Shown: positions 52,818 through 62,343, counted from the stretch's first letter. The stretch is DNA of 64,000 nt from Symbiodinium natans (GCA_905221605.1 CAJNDS010002573.1:273501-337500), one strand, 5' to 3'. Program-made: numbers and translations. Notes: generated by a model from the sequence alone, not told the origin.

Positions 52818-55800
52818 TCAGGGATCTCGCGAGATGTGTCTCAAACTGCAGTGATTGCACATCGGAATCGCTCTCTGCCATCCTTGGAGTTCAGGGCAAT
52901 TCTGAAAGATATGTGGCCTTAGATTCGTCCCTGTCACCCATACCCGAGGTTCGTTCTCGAGCCTGAGGTGTCTAGGAAAGTTTTCCAGGCAGTAGGCACA
53001 GAACTGTTCGACCACGATGTCTTGCTGCTGGGTTGAACTTAGCCCAGAGCAGTTGCGGAATACATGTGCTGTCCTCCGGCAAGGCGCATAGTAGATCTCC
53101 CCTGGTTCTCTCTGGGGTACCTGTGGTCTAGTTCTTCGACGTGCTCGTCGCTGCTGATCTCCCTGTGCGGGTTGTGGTGGCAAGGCAGATGCTGCTGCCT
53201 GTTGGCCCACCTCTGGAGGTTCCGGCTCAGGAGCTGGGGGTCGCAGGTCCCGAGGCGGAGGTGCCCGCACTCCCTCTCGGAACAAGTCCTCGAGTGGAGG
53301 TGGCGCGTTTTCCGCGGCCTGCGTTGGAGCTTCGTCCTCCGACGCTTCCGGTTCCGGCTCTTCTTCATGTTGCCGGTGTCGGTTCACCCTCCTGTATATA
53401 GCCAGAGTTCCCCTCACAGTGCCCTTCACCATGTGGTAGAGCAAAACAAACCATCCCAGGAGTCCCAGCCACAAAGTGACATCCAGCACCAGCTCTAGGA
53501 GTTCATACTCCCTTGGCTGGGCCTTCACTCCTAAGATCTGTGAAGCCATAGTGACACCCGCAATTGCGAGCGTAGGCTTGAACGGAAATACGGGTTTCCA
53601 GCTCGTAGGCGGATTCACCCGCACAAACTTCACCGTGTGTTTCTCCTGGGCGGTGGCGCCCGCAACATGTTTGGGGTCCACCATGCCCAACGAAGGTAAA
53701 GCTTGTAGCACTTCGTTTCCGGACTTTGGGTGCTTGGTGAGAAAATTCGCCGGATTCTCAGTTCCTTTGACTTTTCGCAACAGCGCTTTCCCGGCCTGCA
53801 CTGCCCCTTGGACGTAGAATTCGCTCACGTCCAGATGGCGTAGCTTGGTTCCTGGCCCTATGCGTTTTGCGGCTGTGATGCCAGTGGAGCTGTCTGACCA
53901 CAGGCGTGGGATTTCCACCTCCAGCCCAAAATCCATGGTCGCAAGTTCGTGTACGAAGATGGCCTCGCGACAGGCCCGGCTGATGCCTCTTAACTCAGCG
54001 TCAGGGCTGCTGGTGGCAGGCAATCCCGGCTGGGTCTGCGTGGATGTGGCGACAATTGCTCCTCCCAGAACCACCACATGACAATCTGTGGATCGCCGGG
54101 TTTCAACACATCCTCCCCAATCGCTGTCGCTGAAGACGTCGAGCGTCATGGGCCCTTCGTACGCGCTTGGGTCGAGTGCAGTGACTCGAACAAGGTCGGG
54201 CGCTTGTTGCAGGTATTTTCCCAGCAGTCGTGCTTGTTGCATGTCGCACTGTCTGGGTTCGGCCATATGCCTCGCCAACTCTTTCACCGCATACTGAATG
54301 TCACGTCTGTCGGCCGAGAGGTAAATTCCGGACCCCACAGCGGATCGGTATTTGGCGGCATCCCCCGCACTCAACGGCGTCACGTCCGAGAGATCGGGTT
54401 TGCGAGAAGGCACTGGAGATTTCTCTCCGGGCTTCAGACCGAGTGCTTCGATGATGTTTCGAGCATGCTTTGCGTCCGGGGCTGTTAGGATGCAGCCCTC
54501 CAAGCGTGTTTTGGTTTTTCCCAAAACTTCTACCGATACACCTTCGGCCTCAAGAGGACCGGTGGTGATTTCACAGTGGCTGCACATATCCTCGTCCAGG
54601 AAGGTGTTCAGCAGGGCGGCGTTCCCCGCACATCTTCCGTCATCGATGTGATGGACCACTATGATACCTGTCTTCATGCATCGATAGATACATGGATCTT
54701 TTACCCCTCTTTTGAAAGCATACCGGCCGGTCTGTGACAATTTGTGGCATAACAGCTCTTCCAGCTCGTCTCGATAGACGGAGCCAGCTGTTCTTCGACC
54801 ATACAAATTTCCATCGAGCCTGAACAGCATGTCAGCAAATATGTCAGCAAATTGTCCTCTGAGCTTGGACTGCTCAGACGGCGGTTGCTCCCGCACCCAC
54901 TGGTCGAAAATGGGCTTCCACTCGGCTGGCGGTCGCATGTAGACCCAGTTTTCGTTCTGCGCCCCTCGGTCCCTGCCGATCAGGAAAGCAGCAACGATGT
55001 CGAAGGTTCTCATGGCGCAGCCTCTCTGCAGAGCCGTTATTTCGAGCAGTGCGTGTGCTTCAGGAGTAGGGGTAGGAACAAAGACACGCATGTCCTGCTC
55101 CATTTCTGGGGTATAGGATCGTCGTGTGTCGGCGCAGGTAAACCTGCTTTTGCACACGCCGTCTTTCACCTTGTCCACCCACTTGTAGTGGAAGGTCTGG
55201 GCGTCTGCCGGCTTGTCCCATCGCATCACCGGTGTGAAGGCGTTCAGCCGCCAGAGCTTCCAAAGTTGCTCTTCGCGTGCTTTCTGGATCTGCTGTGGGT
55301 CGGGCACGGAATCGAGGTATTCCATCACCGTGGCGAGCCTCTGCTGCGCTACAGCGGGGTCGTCCGCATTGGCCCATTCCTCCACCTTTTTCCACAGATC
55401 TTGCACCTGTAGTTTGCCTACACGTTGGGACTTCTTGGCTTCGGCTTTGGGTTGCTTCGGCGGCCTGGTCTCTTCCGCAGGTGGCGCTGTGCCTGAACGC
55501 TTGGTCGCCAGCCCCCCTTCGCCCAGCCCCGTGGGATAAGCCATCCCTGCTGGTGCTCTAGGTGATCCGGCAGCGGCTCCCGCGCTTTCTGCGGATGGGC
55601 CATCCGACGTTGTGGGACTCGATGGCGCTGCATTTCGAATAGCTTCAGCCTCAGCGGTTTCTTCGGGTGAGACGAGAACTCCCGCGCCGGTGTCGCCATC
55701 GAAAACGTCCATGTCTTCGCGTGGTTCGAGGCTCTCCGCGGCTGCGGCGCCTTCAACGTCCAAAGCGTCTCTGTCCATTCTTTCTTCGGGTCCATCGTGG

Positions 55801-58800
55801 GCCATTGAGGGGATTTGCGCTGCGCCCTCTTGCTCCACGTGGTCGCCTTCGGTTTCGGCTTGCATGAGTGGCGGCGCTGGCAGCACCAAAGGTTCCGCCT
55901 GCAGGGCGGGTGCTTGCCGCAACGTCCTTCCTTGTCGAAGTGCCCATGGCACGCCAGCTACGGTCCCCATCAGGGTTCTGTTGGCTTGCGCGTCTGGTGG
56001 TAAACGGCGGACAGACCGCACACTCAATGCCCCAGCCTCCGTGAGTATAATGTTGGTGTTGTCGCGCTCCAGACGACCAACCCATATCCCACGTATCCAA
56101 CGGCGTTGCGCCTTGGTGCCTGGTTTCGGAAGTTTTGCCATGACTGTTTCCCCAAATTTGCATATGGGGCTCAAGTATTCTACCCCATTGACTATCTTGT
56201 ACGCGGTCATTTTGTCGGCGGTTCTCACTTGAAACCTCGCCGCAGACCAAGCGACGTACTTGACTAGCCAGGGAAACACCACATGATTGACGTCAACCAT
56301 GCAGTTGGGGTACCGATTCTGGAGGTCCATGAGCCATGTGCGCACCAAACCTGCGAGTTGGTGGTGTTCGCCTTCAACGGCGCCCTGGCTCTGGTGCGAG
56401 TACGGCGGTGACTCCCGCACTCGAACCTTGTGTGCCCCCATCCGGTTTCTTACAGCCACAGCAACGTTTCTCAACGCTCCTTCTTGGTCAATTTGCAGGA
56501 TCACTCTTTTGTGTCCCAAATTGTTCAGGTAGAGCTCTATTGCGTCCAACACAAATGGTCCGCACTCCTGACCTTTTCTAGGCACCTGTACGCTGCACGG
56601 CCAGCCGGTGTCGCGGTCAACCAGCGTCAGCACCGTGACGAGAACAGACTCGTTCTCCGGCGCGAGCCTTTGCTGCGCCCCTCGCGAGTAGAAGGTGTAG
56701 TCCATTTGGACCGTCGCTTCCAATGCGCCTTCTCCCGCGTCTTTCTTTCGGCGGTGGTGCCCGCCTCGCCCGGCCCCCTGCACGCATTCCGGACACCAGC
56801 TCTGGAATGGCAGGTGAGTGAGTCTATGGCGCTCTTTCTCTTCGGCCGTGGGCTCGCGTGGCACGCTTTCCTCGTTCGGCTCGGGATCCGCTGGCGGGGC
56901 TACCGCTTCAAGGTCCTGGCGTTCTTCGCCCTCACCCTCATTGGCTTCGGCAGCTGCTGCCTCGGCCCGCGCGGCTTCTGCCTCCAGCTGTTCTTCAGCG
57001 ATAGCGAATTCCTCGACCGCTTGAGCTTCCAGGTCGTCGGGAAAATCCTCAACGGCCGCTATGGTCACGTGCTTGCTGGGTTTGGCCATTTCAGCGTAAG
57101 GTAGCAGGAATTGTTTCCCACTTCGGACGAAATCGGCTCGTGAGCCGTCAGCCCACTCAATGTGCGAGCCTGACGCGTGGAACACAACCCGCGCTCCAGC
57201 ATCCACCGCTCGGTTCACAGACAGAATGTCATCTGTGATACCTTCAACCACTTGAAACGTGGTTCGTGCATTCTGGCGGTGGTCCCCGCCTAGTCGCAGC
57301 ACAGGTTCCGTGGCGCCTAGGGTGTTGAGCGGCGTGTCGTCCACACTGTACAGAGCCATTTGTCCTTTCGGGTCAAGTTTACTGGAAAAGGTTCCCGGGC
57401 GGCAAACGGAAACAGCGGCACCAGTATCCACCAGGAGGTGTCCTTGGCGGGGGTCGTTGTTCCGCACAGCTAGCACTCGCATAGGCTCATCCGAGATGTG
57501 TCTCACACCAGGTTTTGCCGTAGTCGCGGCGCTGCCCGCCTGGGAAGCGGAGGGACCCGCTGAGAGCTGTGACGAAGCGTCGTCAGCAACAGCGTTTACT
57601 CCGCCCTTTGGCGTTCCTTTGCCTTTTCCTTTCACATTGTACCAGCAGTCTTTCACTGTGTGCCCAGTTCGCCAGCATATGGGGCACTTCTCCTTTTCTT
57701 TCTGCTGGTTGTGTTGCTGGTTTCTTTTGTCTTGGCCCTTTCCACCCTTCTCGGGTTCGTTCCCCCCTTTGGGGTCTTTGTCTTTTCCTTTGCCCTTCTT
57801 TTCTTTTCCTTTCCCCTTATCGCCTTTGGCATCGCCGACTTTGCCAATATCCATGGCATCGGGATCGTGAGCTGCTCGGCGGCTTGTCTGAGCATAACCA
57901 CCCGACGGTGTCCACACCCTCTTTGCTTGCAGGTATGAGACTACCACAGCCCGAACCTCATCGTACGATCCTAGCGATGAAGCATGCATTGCCAAGTGCT
58001 GCTTCAGGGCCTGGGGCGATTCGACCATAAGTAGCGCTCGCTTGTCTTCATCTGAGATGGCCTTTTCGGCTCCAAACTCGGATTCATACTTCGCGAGATC
58101 CAGCTCCCATTCTTGAAGAGCTGCACTAAAGTCGCCCTCTTTGTTTGGAAACTTCGGCGAAAGCAGGGCCCGTCTCCAAATGAGACCTCTGTTGGCCTGC
58201 TCGGGATGAAACTCTCGCCACAGCATTCGCCACAGGACGAATCCGTTTTGGTTTCTCGTGCCCCTTGCAATCTTCAATGCAGCTGGGCATTCAGCGATGA
58301 GCGATACCAGCATCCCGAACAGTTTGACTGAGAGAGCTCGGTATTCGTCGCTCTCTTCGGTCGGGGTGTTGTCACTTTGACTCTTTCTGGCTTCCTCTAA
58401 GTGCACTGGAAAACTTTCGTCCACGAGTGCAGCAAAGGTTTCAACTTGCCACACAAACCTTTCCCAATCTTCTACTCCCTTTAAGGGTTTGGGGGGTTTA
58501 ATGGCTTGTTTAAGTAAGTCTACCCCTTTCAGCGGTGCTGCTAAACCTAACAGTCCTTGGGGTGAAACGCTACCTACCGCTGCGGCCGCCGCTGCTCTGC
58601 TGGCTGCGGTGCCACCCGCGGCGGTGCTACCCGCCTGTTGGAGTTCCAGGAGCTGTTGCTCCAACAGTTGGGTGCGATGCTGGCTTTGAGCCAGCTGCTC
58701 TTGCAACCCACGGTGGGCCTCCTCTGCCCTTCGGAGGGCTTCAGTGAGTCCCGTGAGCTGCCTGCTCACCTCCTCAGCAGTGAGCTGTGTCGTCCCAGCC

Positions 58801-58808
58801 ATCGCCAT
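52818..58808 (-). CDS. copia Gag-Pol polyprotein, 1996 aa, intact
   Basis: The ATG at 58808 is the first in frame. Residues 8-58: coiled coil; about 95-300: Gag; 322-400: Lys/Gly-rich; zinc knuckle CPICWRTGHTVKDC at 375-388. Protease: VDTGA at 460-464. Integrase: H661/H665/C672/C675 zinc site and catalytic D703, D774, E812. Reverse transcriptase: D1270 (FDIVAAF) and HHIDD with D1389/D1390, where most copia elements have YVDD. RNase H: FSDSDW at 1559-1564 and an acidic site in SSPDAEL. After RNase H an unusual tail of about 300 residues has one hydrophobic segment (about 1769-1796), a Pro/Glu/Arg-rich stretch and two His/Cys modules (H1915-C1920-C1937-C1940 and H1966-C1971-C1984-C1987). No stops or frameshifts. 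Proteolytic processing is expected from the family. Confidence 0.95.
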   Translation of the reverse strand: MAMAGTTQLTAEEVSRQLTGLTEALRRAEEAHRGLQEQLAQSQHRTQLLEQQLLELQQAGSTAAGGTAASRAAAAAAVGSVSPQGLLGLAAPLKGVDLLKQAIKPPKPLKGVEDWERFVWQVETFAALVDESFPVHLEEARKSQSDNTPTEESDEYRALSVKLFGMLVSLIAECPAALKIARGTRNQNGFVLWRMLWREFHPEQANRGLIWRRALLSPKFPNKEGDFSAALQEWELDLAKYESEFGAEKAISDEDKRALLMVESPQALKQHLAMHASSLGSYDEVRAVVVSYLQAKRVWTPSGGYAQTSRRAAHDPDAMDIGKVGDAKGDKGKGKEKKGKGKDKDPKGGNEPEKGGKGQDKRNQQHNQQKEKEKCPICWRTGHTVKDCWYNVKGKGKGTPKGGVNAVADDASSQLSAGPSASQAGSAATTAKPGVRHISDEPMRVLAVRNNDPRQGHLLVDTGAAVSVCRPGTFSSKLDPKGQMALYSVDDTPLNTLGATEPVLRLGGDHRQNARTTFQVVEGITDDILSVNRAVDAGARVVFHASGSHIEWADGSRADFVRSGKQFLLPYAEMAKPSKHVTIAAVEDFPDDLEAQAVEEFAIAEEQLEAEAARAEAAAAEANEGEGEERQDLEAVAPPADPEPNEESVPREPTAEEKERHRLTHLPFQSWCPECVQGAGRGGHHRRKKDAGEGALEATVQMDYTFYSRGAQQRLAPENESVLVTVLTLVDRDTGWPCSVQVPRKGQECGPFVLDAIELYLNNLGHKRVILQIDQEGALRNVAVAVRNRMGAHKVRVRESPPYSHQSQGAVEGEHHQLAGLVRTWLMDLQNRYPNCMVDVNHVVFPWLVKYVAWSAARFQVRTADKMTAYKIVNGVEYLSPICKFGETVMAKLPKPGTKAQRRWIRGIWVGRLERDNTNIILTEAGALSVRSVRRLPPDAQANRTLMGTVAGVPWALRQGRTLRQAPALQAEPLVLPAPPLMQAETEGDHVEQEGAAQIPSMAHDGPEERMDRDALDVEGAAAAESLEPREDMDVFDGDTGAGVLVSPEETAEAEAIRNAAPSSPTTSDGPSAESAGAAAGSPRAPAGMAYPTGLGEGGLATKRSGTAPPAEETRPPKQPKAEAKKSQRVGKLQVQDLWKKVEEWANADDPAVAQQRLATVMEYLDSVPDPQQIQKAREEQLWKLWRLNAFTPVMRWDKPADAQTFHYKWVDKVKDGVCKSRFTCADTRRSYTPEMEQDMRVFVPTPTPEAHALLEITALQRGCAMRTFDIVAAFLIGRDRGAQNENWVYMRPPAEWKPIFDQWVREQPPSEQSKLRGQFADIFADMLFRLDGNLYGRRTAGSVYRDELEELLCHKLSQTGRYAFKRGVKDPCIYRCMKTGIIVVHHIDDGRCAGNAALLNTFLDEDMCSHCEITTGPLEAEGVSVEVLGKTKTRLEGCILTAPDAKHARNIIEALGLKPGEKSPVPSRKPDLSDVTPLSAGDAAKYRSAVGSGIYLSADRRDIQYAVKELARHMAEPRQCDMQQARLLGKYLQQAPDLVRVTALDPSAYEGPMTLDVFSDSDWGGCVETRRSTDCHVVVLGGAIVATSTQTQPGLPATSSPDAELRGISRACREAIFVHELATMDFGLEVEIPRLWSDSSTGITAAKRIGPGTKLRHLDVSEFYVQGAVQAGKALLRKVKGTENPANFLTKHPKSGNEVLQALPSLGMVDPKHVAGATAQEKHTVKFVRVNPPTSWKPVFPFKPTLAIAGVTMASQILGVKAQPREYELLELVLDVTLWLGLLGWFVLLYHMVKGTVRGTLAIYRRVNRHRQHEEEPEPEASEDEAPTQAAENAPPPLEDLFREGVRAPPPRDLRPPAPEPEPPEVGQQAAASALPPQPAQGDQQRRARRRTRPQVPQREPGEIYYAPCRRTAHVFRNCSGLSSTQQQDIVVEQFCAYCLENFPRHLRLENEPRVWVTGTNLRPHIFQNCPELQGWQRAIPMCNHCSLRHISRDP

Positions 58809-60098
58809 CTTCGGAGAGGCGTGGGCTTGGGATCGTGCTCCCAGCTAGGGAGTCTGCTGCTTCCTGGACTTCCACCCAGGAGCTTTGTACCGCAGCTTCG
58901 GCTGCGGCGGGGCTGCCCGCTTCCGGGCTGGGTTCCGCAGCTTCTGCTGCGGCGGTGCTACCCGCTCCTGGAGTGTCCGACGGGCTATAGTCAACCTCCT
59001 CTTTCACTGAGATCCAGGAGTCTCGGAGCTCAGACGCAGCTTTGGCTGCCGCACTTGCGAGGGGTTCCTCGTTCGGATCCTCGCTCTTCACCCCTGCAGA
59101 TGGGGCGTGGGGTCCTTCCGGTTCGCCCGGATCCTTTTCGAGCTTGATGGCCCGAATTCTTTCTGCGGTTGCACTTGCTGCCGCTTCAGTCTGCACGGGC
59201 AGACTTCCAGTCTCGTAGTCGATGGTGCTGACTGACGAGCTGGAGGAGGATTCGGACTCAGAGACTTCTGAGCGTTCCTCCGCGGGGCTACCCGCTGGCT
59301 CGGCTGCCGCCGGCGCTGGGGTGAGAACGACTGGCTCACCTGGCTCAGTCGAGGCTTCCGCCTGCTGAGGCGGTTCTACCCGCGCGGACTTGGCTGACGA
59401 GCTAGCGCAGGCTGCTCGTCGCTCTTGACCGCGCTGGATGCGCTCCTCGATCTTCTCAGGTGAGCGCTTTCCCCGCTGGTTCTTTCGCTTCCAGCACTGG
59501 TTGTTTTCGTCCCAAACCCACTCGGGCGGAGGACGTTCCCACCAAGGCTTTCCCCTGGGCTTGGCGGGTCTACCCGCACTGGAAGCAGAAGCGGGTTCTC
59601 TGTGCCGCGGGCTGCGGCTTCTCGTGGGCTCTGTCGGCCCTGTGGGCGGGTGCGCCTCTACCCACGAGTGGACCCCGGACCAATTGGCCCACGGATCTGG
59701 TTCTGGGTTTTCCTCTTCCCAGACTTGCTGCTGCCAACTCCAATGTTGGTCAGCCTCAGCTTGGTGGTTGTCCCACCAGGAACCAGACTGGTCCCGATTC
59801 CAACCCCAGTCGTGCCAGTCCCTGTCGGACGTGGTTACGAGACTAGGGCGGATCTACCCGCACAAAGCTGGGCAAATCCAGAGGTGAAGACCGGCTCGGT
59901 TGGCTCGGCCTGTGGTCCTGGTTTGTCGGCCCAGGTGCCGAAAGTTAGACCTCTAGGCGGGTCTACCCGCACTAAGCTTCAAAGCCTAGTGCTTCTTTCC
60001 CCGGGTTTCTGGTCCCCGGTGACCGTTGCTTGCACCTGCAGGGCGGTGCTACCCGCAGACAGCAAAGGCAGGTCCTCCAGACCTGCGGGGCTGCCCGC
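58606..60098. repeat. dense cluster of GCGG-N5-CCCGC hairpin motifs
   Basis: Plus-strand copies at 58606, 58621, 58907, 58952, 59282, 59370, 59564, 59848, 59957, 60043 and 60085 (14 bp each), typically GCGGTGCTACCCGC or GCGGGTCTACCCGC. Further copies at 52788, 53256, 53650, 56751, 57276, 57526 and 57547. Each has a 4-bp stem GCGG/CCGC and a six-base loop. Confidence 0.85.
58774..59853 (-). CDS. leader ORF without ATG, 359 codons, upstream of gag
   Basis: One minus-strand frame is free of stops from 59853 to the TGA at 58774-58776 and has no ATG; its first common alternative start is GTG at 59196. The reading is protein-like. A Trp/Asp/Gln-rich beginning (QSGSWWDNHQAEADQHWSWQ) is followed by WW/WVW motifs (PWWERPPPEWVWDE), a basic stretch (KRKNQRGKRSPEKIEERIQR) and a Ser/Glu/Ala-rich tail. 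It overlaps gag by 35 nt, with gag in the +1 frame. It could be joined to an upstream ATG by splicing, be read by non-AUG initiation, or be fused to Gag by +1 framesh­ifting. The frame-closing TAG (59854-59856) lies inside a copy of the GCGG-N5-CCCGC motif. Confidence 0.5.
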   Translation of the reverse strand: MRPSLVTTSDRDWHDWGWNRDQSGSWWDNHQAEADQHWSWQQQVWEEENPEPDPWANWSGVHSWVEAHPPTGPTEPTRSRSPRHREPASASSAGRPAKPRGKPWWERPPPEWVWDENNQCWKRKNQRGKRSPEKIEERIQRGQERRAACASSSAKSARVEPPQQAEASTEPGEPVVLTPAPAAAEPAGSPAEERSEVSESESSSSSSVSTIDYETGSLPVQTEAAASATAERIRAIKLEKDPGEPEGPHAPSAGVKSEDPNEEPLASAAAKAASELRDSWISVKEEVDYSPSDTPGAGSTAAAEAAEPSPEAGSPAAAEAAVQSSWVEVQEAADSLAGSTIPSPRLSEDGDGWDDTAHC

Positions 60099-60126
60099 TC
60101 GGAGATGCTGGCCCTGGGCTCAGCAG

Positions 60127-60139
60127 AGCTCCGCTACCA
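60127..60139 (-). other. primer-binding site, tRNA-iMet type
   Basis: Coding strand TGGTAGCGGAGCT directly after the 5' LTR. Compare TGGTAGCAGAG/TGGTATCAGAG complementary to initiator Met tRNA 3' ends; one or two differences. Confidence 0.75.
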
Positions 60140-60325
60140 TGCGAAAGCTCTAAGGCTGTTTCGGGGGTCCTACTGGGCTCAGGGTAGGACACTCCCTTTT
60201 TCTCTTCGCTTGAAGCCTCAAAAGGGCTGCGGTTGCGCAGTGGTTTCTATACAGCGTAGGGGTAGCCTTTAGCTCAAGCCCTCGGAGTGTTGGGTAATTA
60301 AGCTACTTACCGTAGATAAATCGCA
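60140..60325 (-). repeat. 5' LTR, 186 bp
   Basis: Same length and ends as 52545-52730; presumably holds the promoter and R region, though I cannot place a start site. Confidence 0.95.
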
Positions 60326-60330
60326 AAAAA
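60326..60330. repeat. target-site duplication AAAAA (right)
   Basis: Start of a longer A/T run (AAAAAAAAATTATT) next to the LTR. Confidence 0.6.
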
Positions 60331-60480
60331 AAAATTATTAAAAAATGCGAACGAATAGGATGAGCTTTCGCAACTGGTTGTCACCCCGCGACCCTTCGAA
60401 CATGTGTGCACACGATATGTGGTCGTAGGCGCCGGCACCATCAACACTCAAGACATCTCAAGAACGTTTGCTGCTGAAGC

Positions 60481-60723
60481 TCAGTGGCCAAGCGTAGCGC
60501 GCGGGACGGCGCCTCCACACCAGCTCAAATGGAGAGCATGTGCTGGAATAGGGCGATGCCGATTGGAACGTGCGACTCCTTCAACCGCCGCACTCAGCAC
60601 GGAGCCCGCCGCGAGTGTCCCGGCGGCGCCGACAAGCAGCTCGACGCACTCTTCGTCATCAAGCAGAACGCGCAGGTGTTCCATCGTGCAACCGGTTGGG
60701 CCAGAGCGACCGTCCAAAGTCAA
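60481..60723 (-). pseudogene. relic of a LINE reverse transcriptase (N-side of RT)
   Basis: Minus frame MTLDGRSGPTGCTMEHLRVL followed by LDDEECVELLVGAAGTLAAG. It resembles my recollection of the DGRSGPTGxxxEHLRxLLDD block that precedes the fingers/palm in dinoflagellate non-LTR elements. The downstream part is not conserved, so it is decayed. Confidence 0.4.
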
Positions 60724-61136
60724 AGGACCGGCTTCAAGAATGTAGCCGGCCCGCCAAGTTGGTAATTAGTGGGCGTGCCTGGCCTGTGGTCGTTTGTGCG
60801 AGTCCCGGAGCACGTCCAGCGCGTCGGTGGTGAGTGGAGCGAGTGGCGCGGCTGTGAAAGCCGAACTGGTGGCAGAAAGCTTTCCCAACTGTGCAACTGT
60901 TGAAACATATCTTCGAGAAGCGATTATAAACAGGTTGTGTTTTGGTAGCACGCCACTCCACTCGAGCTTGCACTGCCTGGCGACATGTGCTTTTGATGCT
61001 GATGCCGGTCACTGAGGCTGGCCGATCCGCCGCGGCCTGATACTTTTGGGCTCGGAATAACTAGTATTCCCTTAGGGTCCCTTTGTGATACTACTATTAT
61101 AATAACCCCCAAAACCCTGTTGTAATTATCGGCTTT

Positions 61137-61390
61137 AATGTTGACTTCGCATTAAAAAACCCCCCCCCCCCCCCCTTCATTGATCAATCTCTCCGGCCAG
61201 GGCCTCCTCAATACTGTTCGCCTACATCCTGGTAGGACGTAGTATTAGCTTTAGTATTAGGTAGTAGCACCACGCCCGTAAAACCCGGATTTCCCGGGTC
61301 GGATTTTACAATTGTGGCGGGCTACACTATTGTGTTCCGGCAGCGGGATTTTACAATTGCGGGTGGATCCACTAATGTGAAGTCAACATT
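61137..61390. mobile_element. TIR-H element, 254 bp
   Basis: AATGTTGACTTCGCATTA at the left and TAATGTGAAGTCAACATT at the right are inverted with one mismatch; TA adjoins both ends if the outer A/T is counted as target. A C run (about 61158-61175) lies inside. No ORF. Confidence 0.65.
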
Positions 61391-61803
61391 ATTCGGGAGC
61401 ATGTCACTTGAAATTGGGGCTGGGCATGGCACGTCGGCGTGTCTGAGGTGGAACTTTTCAGCGAGGCAACATTCAAGGAGTTTGACCCTCAGCTGTTAGA
61501 GCGGGTGGAAAGATGAGCCCGCCCACCTGCTACCTGCTGTGGAGATCCCGCGCGCATAGAGAGTGGCAACTCAACTCCAAACTCTAAACCAGGCTTCGGT
61601 GGCGAGCTGGTGTGTCTGATGCTCGACCCTGAGTTTCACATGCGCAATCTATGAGGAGCCTTGCCTACTTTTTTCTGGCACGAAGTTGTGCGCACAGGCT
61701 TTCTTGAACACTGGCTGGGACTTCGCGAACTTCCAACACGGAGGTCAACTTCTGTTTAGGGTTTAGGGTTTCGGGTTTCGGGTTTCGGGTTTGGAGCAAG
61801 AAA

Positions 61804-61924
61804 GTGTTTCGGGCGCGCTTTCCAAACATCGAGTGCTGGATTCTGACCAGGCGGAAAGGGTGGCAGCATGATGGCTTTTGTCGAAGACAAGTTCATCGTG
61901 AAGGACAGCCTGCTGTGGATTAAC
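61804..61924 (+). CDS. weak open frame
   Basis: Frame VFRARFPNIECWILTRRK... to TAA after a short telomeric patch (61750-61790). Nothing else supports it. Confidence 0.15.
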
Positions 61925-62143
61925 GAAGCAAGTCATTCATGCTGAACATTGCTGAACCCTAAGCCGCTAAGCCTTGAACCTTGCCAAAATACAGAAAAGA
62001 GCAGGAACTGAGCGCTGGCGATCACAAGTCGTTGCTGAGTTTCGCTGCCCATTATGGCCTGGACCGCAGTTTTCTTGAAGTAGTTCATCCCGTCATTGTT
62101 TTTGCACATGCATCTTTGCGAGTCCTAAACGCCAGACGTTTTT

Positions 62144-62233
62144 AGCCCTAAACCCTAAACCCTAAACCCTAAACCCTAAACCCTAAACCCTAAACCCTAA
62201 ACCCTAAACCCTAAACCCTAAACCCTAAACCCT
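62144..62233 (-). repeat. CCCTAAA array
   Basis: Thirteen perfect C-strand heptamers, the last long telomeric block in the window. Confidence 0.95.
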
Positions 62234-62343
62234 GAGCCTTAGTTACATCTCAAAAACCGATGCTTTCGGAGGCGACCACGTTCGGAAAGGCGAGACCCTG
62301 CCTCGGCCTTATAGTTGGCGCCCGCGAGAGTCGCCAAAAATCC

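Larger units (their letters stand above)
52545..60325 (-). mobile_element. complete Ty1/copia LTR retrotransposon, 7,781 bp
   Basis: On the minus strand the order is 5' LTR (60325-60140), PBS, leader ORF (59853-58774), gag-pol (58808-52818), PPT, 3' LTR (52730-52545). LTRs are TGCGA...TCGCA. Domain order gag, protease, integrase, RT, RNase H is that of Ty1/copia. The intact 1996-codon frame and a single LTR mismatch imply recent insertion. It landed in the satellite/LINE-rich region. Confidence 0.95.
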
